A DNA stretch of 12,393 nt from assembly GCA_903930745.1 (NCBI GenBank), contig CAIYZX010000159.1, positions 1-12,393 on the forward strand. Direction: 5' to 3'. The notes under the pieces are model-generated. The model had not been told where the DNA came from. It saw only the letters and a list, made by a program, of their open reading frames with translations, and did no database searches. A program made the translations under genes and the position numbers. Source of the DNA: an uncultured Chloroflexota bacterium (lineage in GTDB: Bacteria > Chloroflexota > Limnocylindria > Limnocylindrales > CSP1-4). Shown here one piece after another: positions 6,198-12,393 of this stretch (positions are counted from its first letter, which is position 1; each line of letters begins with the position of its first letter).

Positions 6198-6668
6198 ATG
6201 GGCAAGCTCTCCTCGGGACTCCTCCTCTACCGATGGCGCGACGGCGTCGTCCAGGTGCTGATCGCCCATCCGGGCGGCCCCATCTGGGCGCGGCGCGACC
6301 TTGGCGCGTGGAGCATCCCCAAGGGCGCGCTCAACGGCCCGGACGAGGACCTGCTCACCGGAGCCCGCCGCGAGTTCCTGGAGGAGACCGGCCATCACCC
6401 GCCGGACGGCAGCCCCATCGACCTCGGCGAGGTCAGGATGCGCTCCGGCAAGACCGTGCACGGCTTTGCGATGGAGGGTGAGCTTGAGCCCGGCCTGCTG
6501 CGCAGCCTCCGCGTGGACGTGGAGTGGCCGCCCAAGAGCGGGCGCTTCATCAACGTCCCGGAGATCGATCGCCTGCTGTGGGCAGACCCCGCCGAGGCGC
6601 GCCGGCGCCTGAACCCCGCCCAATCCGCCTTCGTGGACCGTCTTCTCACGGCGCTCGGAGCCAAGTAG
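6198..6668 (+). CDS. NUDIX hydrolase
   Basis: A 156-residue NUDIX protein resembling the predicted NTP pyrophosphohydrolases that begin with a GLLLYR strand and carry the HPGGP and WSIPKG motifs. The Nudix box is at 43-65: G43, E50, then R58-E59-F-L-E62-E63-T-G65; the last part (REFLEETG) is canonical and carries the metal-binding glutamates. There are six rather than five residues between G43 and E50, a small deviation. The enzyme should cleave a nucleoside diphosphate linked to another group; the substrate is unknown. I chose ATG 6198 because homology begins there; the in-frame ATG at 6054 would add 48 residues of Pro/Gly-rich, non-family sequence. No Shine-Dalgarno or adjacent -10 precedes 6198. 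MscL follows 56 bases downstream. Confidence 0.9.
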   Translation: MGKLSSGLLLYRWRDGVVQVLIAHPGGPIWARRDLGAWSIPKGALNGPDEDLLTGARREFLEETGHHPPDGSPIDLGEVRMRSGKTVHGFAMEGELEPGLLRSLRVDVEWPPKSGRFINVPEIDRLLWADPAEARRRLNPAQSAFVDRLLTALGAK

Positions 6669-6724
6669 GCTTCGCGACTCGGGCTGGCCAACGTGTCCCG
6701 GCCGGCCCACGCGGAGGATCCTGG

Positions 6725-7114
6725 GTGTTTGCTGAGTTCAAGGCGTTCCTGACCAAGTCCAACGCCCTCGCGCTGGCGGTTGGCGTGATCATCGGCGCGG
6801 CCCTGGGCAACGTCGTCAAGTCGCTGGTGGACGACATCATCATGCCGCCCATCGGGCTCATCCTCGGCGGCGTGGACTTCACGGGGCTCAAGATCGTGCT
6901 CAAGGACGCGGTGGGGGGCGATCCGGCCACCGAGGTGGCGATCCGCTGGGGCGCCTTCGTCCAGGTGACGATCACCTTCGTCATCGTGGCGTTCGTGGTC
7001 TACCTGATCACCAAGACGCTGATCCGCGAGCCCGAGGCGGCCCCCGCCGCACCGCCGGAGCCCACCGATGAGGTGAAGCTCCTCACCGAGATCCGCGACG
7101 CGCTGCGCAAGTAG
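6725..7114 (+). CDS. mscL: Large-conductance mechanosensitive channel MscL
   Basis: A 129-residue inner-membrane channel that opens under membrane tension to release solutes during osmotic downshock; it works as a homopentamer. Residues 1-12 form the amphipathic N-terminal helix (FAEFKAFLTKSN). TM1 spans about 15-38 with the pore-lining AVGVIIGAALGNVVKSLV, followed by DDIIMPPIGLILGGVDF (36-52). The periplasmic loop runs from about 53 to 72, and TM2 from about 74 to 97. The C-terminus has a Pro/Ala linker and the family's terminal helix EVKLLTEIRDALRK (116-129). Length is typical. The start is GTG 6725, seven bases after a good GGAGG (6713-6717), in contrast to the leaderless neighbours. Open frame upstream to 6524 overlaps the NUDIX gene and is not part of the protein. 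Confidence 0.95.
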   Translation: MFAEFKAFLTKSNALALAVGVIIGAALGNVVKSLVDDIIMPPIGLILGGVDFTGLKIVLKDAVGGDPATEVAIRWGAFVQVTITFVIVAFVVYLITKTLIREPEAAPAAPPEPTDEVKLLTEIRDALRK

Positions 7115-7136
7115 CGTCACGCCCGCGTGCCCGGCG

Positions 7137-7151
7137 TAGCATCCGGGGATG
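7137..7151 (+). promoter_or_regulatory. Leaderless -10 element of the pxpABC operon
   Basis: TAGCAT (7137-7142) is followed by six bases (CCGGGG) and the ATG of pxpA at 7149. The 34-base gap after mscL has no Shine-Dalgarno at usable spacing. The layout is the same as at merR and tdk, suggesting that pxpABC has its own promoter and a leaderless first gene. Confidence 0.65.
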
Positions 7152-7907
7152 CGGATCGATCTCAACGCGGACGTGGGCGAGGGCCTGCCCGATGACGAGG
7201 CCATCCTCGCCTGCGTCACGTCCGCCAACGTCGCCTGCGGTGCGCACGCGGGCGATGCCGCCACGATCGCGCGCACGATCGCCCTCGCCGCTCGACACGG
7301 CGTGGCCGTTGGCGCCCACCCTGGATACCCGGATCGCGAGGGCTTCGGGCGGCACGAACTGGGGCTCACCCCCGCGGCGATCGAGCGGTTGGTGGCCGAG
7401 CAGGTCGCGGTGCTGCTCGCCGCCTGCGAGGCGGCGGACGTGCCCCTCGCACACGTCAAGGCCCACGGAGCGCTCTACAACCGGGCGGCCCGCGACCCCG
7501 ACGTGGCGGCGGCCGTGGCACGAGGTGTCGCCGCGGTGGCGCCCGATGCGGTCCTCGTGGTGCTCGCTGGCTCCGTGGCGGTTGCGGCGGCCCGGGCCGC
7601 GGGTCTCGCCGTGGCCGAGGAGGCGTTCGCGGACCGCGCGTACGAGGCCGATGGCTCGCTGCGCTCGCGCGCGCTCCCCGGAGCCGTGCTGGACTCGCCG
7701 GCCGCGGCTGCCGCACAGGCGGTCGCCATCGCCCGCGGAGCCATCCCCCTGGCCGAAGCCGGCGGCGGCGAGCTTGTGGTTCGTGCGGACACCGTGTGCG
7801 TCCACGGCGACCTGCCCGGTGCGGCGGCCCGTGCCGTGGCCGTGCGCGCGGCGCTGATCGCAGCGGGCGTAGACCTGCGGGCGCCGGACCACCTGCGCAC
7901 TCGATGA
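7149..7907 (+). CDS. pxpA: 5-oxoprolinase subunit A (LamB/YcsF family)
   Basis: A 252-residue LamB/YcsF protein, subunit A of the ATP-dependent 5-oxoprolinase that converts 5-oxo-L-proline (pyroglutamate) plus ATP to L-glutamate in the cytoplasm. Family motifs are complete: IDLNADVGEG (3-12), SANVACGAHAGD (25-36), GAHPGYPDREGFGR (55-68), HVKAHGALYN (102-111), and the EAFADRAYEADGSLRSR segment (158-174), with the C-terminal CVHGD (217-221). Length is normal. The ATG at 7149 is six bases after a TAGCAT -10 and is probably leaderless. Its stop overlaps the start of pxpB as ATGA (7904-7907), so the operon is translationally coupled. Confidence 0.95.
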   Translation: MRIDLNADVGEGLPDDEAILACVTSANVACGAHAGDAATIARTIALAARHGVAVGAHPGYPDREGFGRHELGLTPAAIERLVAEQVAVLLAACEAADVPLAHVKAHGALYNRAARDPDVAAAVARGVAAVAPDAVLVVLAGSVAVAAARAAGLAVAEEAFADRAYEADGSLRSRALPGAVLDSPAAAAAQAVAIARGAIPLAEAGGGELVVRADTVCVHGDLPGAAARAVAVRAALIAAGVDLRAPDHLRTR

Positions 7908-8617
7908 GCGACGAGGCTCCCGCCGGACCGTTCGTGGCGCCCGTGGGCGACGATCACCTGCTGGTGGATCTCCGCGAGCCCGTGTCCGTGACCGCGGCAC
8001 GCAGGGCACGGCTCCTCGCCGCCGCCATCCGGGCGCGGTGCGCGGACGGCGACCCGGACATGACCTGCGTCATGGAGGCGGCTGAACCCGTCGCCGCCGC
8101 CTCCAGCGTCCTGGTTCCCCTGACGGCCGGCGGCCCGGGGGCGGTGACGACAGCGATCGAGCGGCTCGAGGCCGTCCTCCTTACGCTCGCGCGAGAGCTG
8201 CCCGCAGACCCTCCCCCGTCCCCCGGCGCCCGCGAGCACGTGCTTGCCGTCCGGTACGGCGGCGACGCGGGCCCGGACCTGGCGGACGTGGCCGAGGCCG
8301 CGGGCCTGGACGCCGCAGATGTCATCTCGCTCCATGCCGGCACTCCGTACGAGGTCCTGTTCATGGGCTTCGCCCCGGGCTTCGGCTACCTCGGCGAGCT
8401 GCCCGAGCGGCTCCGCCTCCCCCGTCTCGCCACACCGCGCGTGCTCGTCCCGGCCGGGAGCGTGGCCATCGCGGGCGCGATGACGGGCGTGTACCCGGCG
8501 GACAGCCCCGGTGGCTGGCGGCTGCTGGGCACGACGGACGCCCGCCTCCTGGATCGCACCGTCCCGGAGCCTGCGCTCCTTCGTGCCGGCGACCTCGTCC
8601 GGTTCCGGCCCGCATGA
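7904..8617 (+). CDS. pxpB: 5-oxoprolinase subunit B (KipI-like)
   Basis: A 237-residue protein with the carboxyltransferase-domain subunit 1 fold (KipI/AHS1), which with PxpC forms the ATP-dependent part of the 5-oxoprolinase complex. The highly conserved C-terminal half contains HAGTPYEVLFMGFAPGFGYL, a PRLATPRVLVPAGSVAIAG segment, TGVYPADSPGGWRLLG and the RAGDLVRF close. The N-terminal half (residues about 12-100) is more variable, as is usual. The ATG at 7904 overlaps the pxpA stop (ATGA), and the stop overlaps the pxpC start (ATGA at 8614-8617). No Shine-Dalgarno precedes the start, so translation probably depends on reinitiation from pxpA. Confidence 0.95.
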   Translation: MSDEAPAGPFVAPVGDDHLLVDLREPVSVTAARRARLLAAAIRARCADGDPDMTCVMEAAEPVAAASSVLVPLTAGGPGAVTTAIERLEAVLLTLARELPADPPPSPGAREHVLAVRYGGDAGPDLADVAEAAGLDAADVISLHAGTPYEVLFMGFAPGFGYLGELPERLRLPRLATPRVLVPAGSVAIAGAMTGVYPADSPGGWRLLGTTDARLLDRTVPEPALLRAGDLVRFRPA

Positions 8618-9552
8618 GCAGCCTGGAGATCCTGGACGCCGGAGCGCTGACGATCCTCGTCGGCGGCGCCGGCCTGCCCGAACCCGCCGATGCCCGGTCG
8701 CACCGGGTCGCAGGGCTGCTTGCCTCCAACCCGCCATTCCCGGACTCGCCCGCTCTCGAGGTGACCGCCGGGCCCCTGGAAGTGCTCGCGCACGGGACGC
8801 TCTGGCTCAGCCTCGCCGGCGCGGACCTCGGCGCCCGGACGCTGCCGGACAACCGCCGCGTCGCCCCCGGCAGCGGGTTCGCGCTCGGCGACGGACAGCG
8901 GCTTCGCCTGGACGGCCTCCAGGGTGCCGGACTGCGGGCCTACCTTGGGACCCATCGTGGCTTCACGGCACCCGACGGCGCGCGACACCTTCGGGGCGCC
9001 CGTCCGGTGAGCCTGGAGCCCGGGGGGCTGCTGGACGTCCACACCACCACCGCGCTCACGCCGTCACGGTGGGCCGGGCCCGTCACGGCCGTTCCGCACA
9101 CCGTTCGAGCGGTCGTTGGACCGCACGCCCGCCTTCTGCCCCAGGAGGCCAGGGACGCCGTCTGGGCGACCACCTGGACCGTGGGCCCGGAGAGCGACCG
9201 CCAGGGCCTCCGGCTGGCGGAGCACCTGGGTGTCCCGCAAGGTGGCCTCGGCGACCTGCCCAGCCTCCCGGTGATCACGGGCGTGATCCAGCTGCCGCCG
9301 GATGGCCGGCCGATCATCCTGGGCGTGGACGCCCAACCCACCGGCGGCTACCCGGTGATCGCGGTGGTCGCGGCCGTGGACCGCCCGGCGCTGGGCCAGC
9401 TCCGGCCGGGCGATCGCCTGCGTCTGACCCCCATCGGCGCCGAGGAGGGCAGGCGGGCGTTCGACGCCGACCGCGCGGCGCTGCTCGCCGCCGGCACGGC
9501 CCTGCTGGAGGCAGGGGCGTGGGATCAGCTCTGGCACGACTCCGGCGCCTGA
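8614..9552 (+). CDS. pxpC: 5-oxoprolinase subunit C (KipA-like), with divergent N-terminus
   Basis: A 312-residue subunit of the biotin-independent carboxyltransferase-like family (KipA/AHS2), partner of PxpB. The C-terminal half is typical: SDRQGLRL (near 200), PVITGVIQLPPDGRPIILG, then VDAQPTGGYPVIAVVAAVD and RPGDRLRLTPI. The N-terminal region is unusual. Relatives normally carry a TTVQDLGR-G motif and a GAxD..A...AN.LVGN block, whereas this one has LTILVGGAGLPEP and SHRVAGLLASNPPFP before the conserved ALEVTAGPLEV. The reading frame is intact and coupled to pxpB by an ATGA overlap, so this looks like divergence, not a pseudogene; activity may be altered. A hairpin follows the stop directly (9553-9578). 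Confidence 0.92.
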   Translation: MSSLEILDAGALTILVGGAGLPEPADARSHRVAGLLASNPPFPDSPALEVTAGPLEVLAHGTLWLSLAGADLGARTLPDNRRVAPGSGFALGDGQRLRLDGLQGAGLRAYLGTHRGFTAPDGARHLRGARPVSLEPGGLLDVHTTTALTPSRWAGPVTAVPHTVRAVVGPHARLLPQEARDAVWATTWTVGPESDRQGLRLAEHLGVPQGGLGDLPSLPVITGVIQLPPDGRPIILGVDAQPTGGYPVIAVVAAVDRPALGQLRPGDRLRLTPIGAEEGRRAFDADRAALLAAGTALLEAGAWDQLWHDSGA

Positions 9553-9578
9553 CCGCCGCTCCCGCAGCACAGCGGCGG
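9553..9578 (+). terminator. Hairpin after pxpC
   Basis: CCGCCGCT (9553-9560) and AGCGGCGG (9571-9578) form a perfect 8-bp stem with a 10-base loop, beginning one base after the pxpC stop. No U-tract follows, so it is a possible weak or factor-assisted terminator, not a canonical intrinsic one. Confidence 0.45.
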
Positions 9579-9593
9579 CACGTCACCCGTCCA

Positions 9594-9633
9594 CGGTGGC
9601 ACACTTTCCCGCCCCACCGCACACTTGCCACCG
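9594..9633. promoter_or_regulatory. Inverted repeat abutting the PBP start codon
   Basis: CGGTGGCA (9594-9601) and TGCCACCG (9626-9633) are a perfect 8-bp inverted repeat ending directly before the ATG at 9634. Within it GCACACTT occurs twice, at 9599-9606 and 9619-9626, exactly 20 bp apart. No Shine-Dalgarno or clear -10 is present. It could be an operator, or a hairpin that controls ribosome access to the start. Chance cannot be excluded at this length. Confidence 0.4.
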
Positions 9634-12393
9634 ATGACCTACGACGACCCAGACCTCCCCTACCCGCCCGGTGACCCGCGCGCGGACGTGCCGCGCATCG
9701 GCGGCTCCCGCCCCACCGCCGGCCGTGGCGACCGGGCCACCAGGCCCGCCCATCCGCGCCGCTCCGGCATCGGCATCGCCGCCACCATGGGCATCCTGGT
9801 CGTCGTCGCCTTCACCCTCCTGGGTGCCAGCCTGGGTGCCGTGGCCGTCACCGTCTTCGCCCGTGCGTCCGTTGGCCTCCCGGACCCCTCGCTCCTGGAG
9901 AAGGTGGAGCTGCCCGAGCAGTCCGTGGTCTACGACCGCACCGGCAAGATCGAGCTGGCGCGGTTCGGCGACTTCAACCGCGAGACCGTCCTGTTCGCGG
10001 ACCTGCCGCCGGCGCTCGTGGACGCCACCACGTCCATCGAGGACCGCACGTTCTGGGAGAACAGCGGCTTCGATCCCGTGGGCATCATCGCGGCCGCCCG
10101 TGATGCGGTCCTGGGCCGCCCGCGTGGCGCCAGCACCATCACCCAGCAGCTGGTCCGGCAGCGCCTGCTCACCACGGACGGCACCGCGCAGACCCAGCAG
10201 ACCTTCGACCGGAAGATCAAGGAGATCATCCAGTCCGTCCGCGTGACGCAGGCGTACCCGGGCGAGGAGGGCAAGCAGCGGATCATCGCCGCCTACCTCA
10301 ACCAGAACTTCTACGGCAACGAGTCGTACGGCGTGGCGGCCGCGGCGAAGGCCTACTTCGGCGTGGAGCTCAAGGACCTGACGCTGGCCCAGGCCGCGAT
10401 CCTCGCGGCGATCCCCAAGGCGCCGTCCAGCTACGACCTGGTGGCGAACGCGGTCCTCGAGTGCCTGGACCCCGCCGCAACCGAGGAGACCTGCACCCAG
10501 ACCCAGCTGGTGGTGCCGGCCGATACCACCATCGTCCAGCGCCGGAACCAGGTGCTGGCGGCCATGCAGCGCGACCTGCCGCTGCCCCTCACGGGCTCGC
10601 AGTACACGGCGGCGGACTTCGAGGCGGCGATCGCCGAGAAGGTGATCCTCGCCCCACAGCGCACCACCGCCTGGAAGGTGCCGCAGTTCGTCTACCGCGT
10701 CCGCGACGAGCTCACCCTGCGGATCTGCGGCGAGGACGCGGAGACGTGTCCCATCCTGGAGCGCGGCGGCCTCACGATCACCACCACGATCGACATGCGC
10801 CTCCAGGGCATCGCGGAGAAGTGGGTCAAGGCGGCCACGATCATCCCGCACGCCAAGAACCCGAAGATCGCGGCGAAGGCGCTGGGTCTCACGTATGACG
10901 ACTGGATGGCCAACCTGCGGAGCAAGACCCTCCGCAACGGCGCCCTCATCGCCATCGACTACCAGACGGGGCAGATCCTGGCGTACCAGGGCTCCGCCGA
11001 TCCCACGGCCACGAACGCGAACAAGCGCTTCCAGCCGAAGTTCGACGTGCTTGCCGACGGCTGGCGCCAGCCGGGGTCCGCGTTCAAGCCCATCGTGTAC
11101 GGCACGGGCATCGCCAACAGGACGATCACCGCGGGCTCCATGTTCATGGACGTCACCACGGACTTCGGCGGCGGCTACACGCCCACCAACGCGGACATGC
11201 TGGAGCGCGGACCCCTGCGCGCCCGCGATGCCCTGCGCTTCTCGCTGAACATCCCGGCCGTGAAGGCCATGGCGATCATCGGCAACGACAAGGTGGCCGC
11301 GCAGGCCGAGGCGATGGGCGTCCAGTTCGCCTCCGATCCCGCGGCCGCGGGCCTCGCCTTCGCGCTGGGCGTGCAGGAGGTCCACCCCACGGACCTCGTC
11401 CGGGCGTACGGCGCGCTGGCCAACGGCGGCGTCCTGGTCCCGCAGACCACGCTGGTCTCCGTGGTCCGCGCGGACGGCACGCCGGTCATCTCCGCCGACA
11501 CGCAGGCGGACAAGCCCACCCAGGCGATCGATCCGGGGGCGGCCGCGATCGTCACAGACATCCTGGCCGGCAACACGGACCCGAAGCAGAACCCGTACTG
11601 GGGCGAGTTCCGGATCAAGGACGGCGACCGCCGGCGGCCGGCCACCCTGAAGACGGGCACCAACAACGACGCGCGCGACCTCAACGCGTACGGCTACCTC
11701 GCCGCGCCAACGGCCGGCGGACGTGAGGCGGGCGAGTACGCGCTGGCGGTGGGCGCCTGGAACGGCAACTCCGACAACTCGCTCGTCTCCACGCCCAATG
11801 ACCCGCTCTTCTCCATCGAGGTCACCACGTACGTCTGGCGGGGCTTCCTCCAGGAGGCGTCCAAGGGCTGGGAGATCAACGACTTCACGGTCCCGGCGGA
11901 CGTGGAGCGCGTGGCGGTGGACCCGTGGACAGGCCTGCGTGCGGAGGCCGGCGCAGTGTCCGTCACGGAGCTCTACCTCCCCGGCACGGCGCCTGCAGGC
12001 GGGCTCGCGCCCGAGCTGCGCTGTGGCGAGGCGGTCCTCTCCGCGGTGGGCTTCGAGCAGACGCATTCGGCCTGGCTGGCCGCGGACCAGGCGTGGCTCA
12101 AGCGGGCCGCGAAGGGTCCGGGCGTCCGTGGCGGTCCGGAGGGGACGCGCACGTCGTACTTCTACAACACGCGCTTCAACCCGTACGGCAAGTCCTGGGG
12201 CCCGCTGCTCTTCGCCGGCAACGGCTGCGCCTCCCCGTCGCCATCCGGCTCGTTCGACCCGTGCGCCTCGCCGGATCCGTCAGCGTCCGTGGACCCGCTG
12301 GCCACCGTTGACCCACTGGCAACGCCGATCGTCTGCCCGTCTCCGTCAGACTCGGGGTCCCCGTTGCCCTCGGACTCGCCGTCCGTGGAGCCC
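9634..12393 (+). CDS. Class A penicillin-binding protein (PBP1-type), 3' end beyond window
   Basis: At least 920 residues, with no stop before the window end. Residues 1-45 are a basic, Pro-rich cytoplasmic tail and about 46-78 hold the membrane anchor. The GT51 glycosyltransferase domain covers about 95-270: motif 1 SIEDRTFWENSGFD with catalytic E136 (the usual His is N143), GASTITQQL (165-173), RKIKE (193-197), AAYLNQNFYG, and LAQAAILAAIPKAP. The transpeptidase domain starts at about 377 (RGGLTITTTIDMRLQ). Its catalytic motifs are SAFK (S482-K485), SLN (537-539) and KTGT (673-676), followed by GAWNGNSDNS (707-716). It polymerises and crosslinks peptidoglycan outside the membrane. Residues from about 865 form a low-complexity Pro/Ser/Asp tail with scattered Cys. 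The start ATG 9634 lacks a Shine-Dalgarno but matches where the domain order begins. Confidence 0.93.
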   Translation, partial: MTYDDPDLPYPPGDPRADVPRIGGSRPTAGRGDRATRPAHPRRSGIGIAATMGILVVVAFTLLGASLGAVAVTVFARASVGLPDPSLLEKVELPEQSVVYDRTGKIELARFGDFNRETVLFADLPPALVDATTSIEDRTFWENSGFDPVGIIAAARDAVLGRPRGASTITQQLVRQRLLTTDGTAQTQQTFDRKIKEIIQSVRVTQAYPGEEGKQRIIAAYLNQNFYGNESYGVAAAAKAYFGVELKDLTLAQAAILAAIPKAPSSYDLVANAVLECLDPAATEETCTQTQLVVPADTTIVQRRNQVLAAMQRDLPLPLTGSQYTAADFEAAIAEKVILAPQRTTAWKVPQFVYRVRDELTLRICGEDAETCPILERGGLTITTTIDMRLQGIAEKWVKAATIIPHAKNPKIAAKALGLTYDDWMANLRSKTLRNGALIAIDYQTGQILAYQGSADPTATNANKRFQPKFDVLADGWRQPGSAFKPIVYGTGIANRTITAGSMFMDVTTDFGGGYTPTNADMLERGPLRARDALRFSLNIPAVKAMAIIGNDKVAAQAEAMGVQFASDPAAAGLAFALGVQEVHPTDLVRAYGALANGGVLVPQTTLVSVVRADGTPVISADTQADKPTQAIDPGAAAIVTDILAGNTDPKQNPYWGEFRIKDGDRRRPATLKTGTNNDARDLNAYGYLAAPTAGGREAGEYALAVGAWNGNSDNSLVSTPNDPLFSIEVTTYVWRGFLQEASKGWEINDFTVPADVERVAVDPWTGLRAEAGAVSVTELYLPGTAPAGGLAPELRCGEAVLSAVGFEQTHSAWLAADQAWLKRAAKGPGVRGGPEGTRTSYFYNTRFNPYGKSWGPLLFAGNGCASPSPSGSFDPCASPDPSASVDPLATVDPLATPIVCPSPSDSGSPLPSDSPSVEP

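Noticed and set aside
5846..6205. Minus-strand frame across the intergenic region whose C-terminus (LSTKFGVVTGRLSTN) looks protein-like.
   Set aside because: The apparent repeat comes from translating the TTCGTGGACAACC repeats. There is no Shine-Dalgarno, no -10 at the start, and no family resemblance.
5124..6710. A 528-residue minus-strand open frame across tdk and the NUDIX gene.
   Set aside because: It is antisense to two clearly recognised genes and shows no domain; another GC-driven shadow.
9597..9611. Sigma-54 promoter before the PBP gene, suggested by TGGCAC.
   Set aside because: The -12 part (expected TTGC) reads CCCGC at the required spacing, so only half of the consensus is met.
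9583..12066. An 827-residue open frame on the minus strand opposite the PBP gene.
   Set aside because: The plus strand encodes a complete set of GT51 and transpeptidase motifs. The antisense frame is a by-product of strong GC bias at third positions; it has R/G/V-rich composition and no recognisable domain.

Overview
The window is 12.4 kb of very GC-rich bacterial DNA with strong G/C at third codon positions. A PBP1-type class A penicillin-binding protein, a luciferase-like (F420/FMN-type) oxidoreductase, a TipA-like MerR regulator and a mix of leaderless and Shine-Dalgarno-led genes suggest a high-GC Chloroflexota lineage (Limnocylindria-like) or an actinobacterium. No 16S or other phylogenetic marker is present, so this placement is tentative. 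I see no tRNA, rRNA, CRISPR array, IS element or phage gene.

Layout. (1) 1-1322: the 3' end of an unknown gene, then a triple zinc-ribbon protein on the plus strand (139-612). It converges on a second multi-zinc-ribbon protein on the minus strand (699-1322), and a perfect 12-bp hairpin between them can terminate both. (2) 1418-5127, all on the minus strand: an ABC-2 exporter (ATPase 4141-5127, permease 3311-4144, coupled by a GTGA overlap), then a TipAS-type MerR regulator (2448-3227), then a luciferase-like oxidoreductase (1418-2395). The merR gene has a textbook MerR-type promoter: a 19-bp spacer filled by an 11-bp-arm operator that closely resembles the Streptomyces tipA operator. (3) 5193-7114, plus strand: type II thymidine kinase, a 372-bp intergenic region with three DnaA-box-like 9-mers about 33 bp apart and a probable long leader, a NUDIX hydrolase and an MscL channel. 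(4) 7149-9552, plus strand: pxpABC, the three-subunit ATP-dependent 5-oxoprolinase, joined by two ATGA overlaps. (5) 9634 to the window end: a bifunctional class A PBP, still open at 12393, with a Pro/Ser-rich tail.

How the genes work together. pxpABC recycles 5-oxoproline to glutamate. The ABC exporter, TipAS regulator and oxidoreductase are plausibly a drug- or stress-response neighbourhood, although the only operator seen controls merR (and perhaps the oxidoreductase), not the ABC genes. The other genes are housekeeping: thymidine salvage, nucleotide hydrolysis, osmotic safety valve and peptidoglycan synthesis.

I find no clearly novel multi-gene system. The best leads are the tipA-like autoregulated leaderless promoter, the recurring pattern of a -10 hexamer six bases before the start codon, and the 5826-6197 intergenic region.
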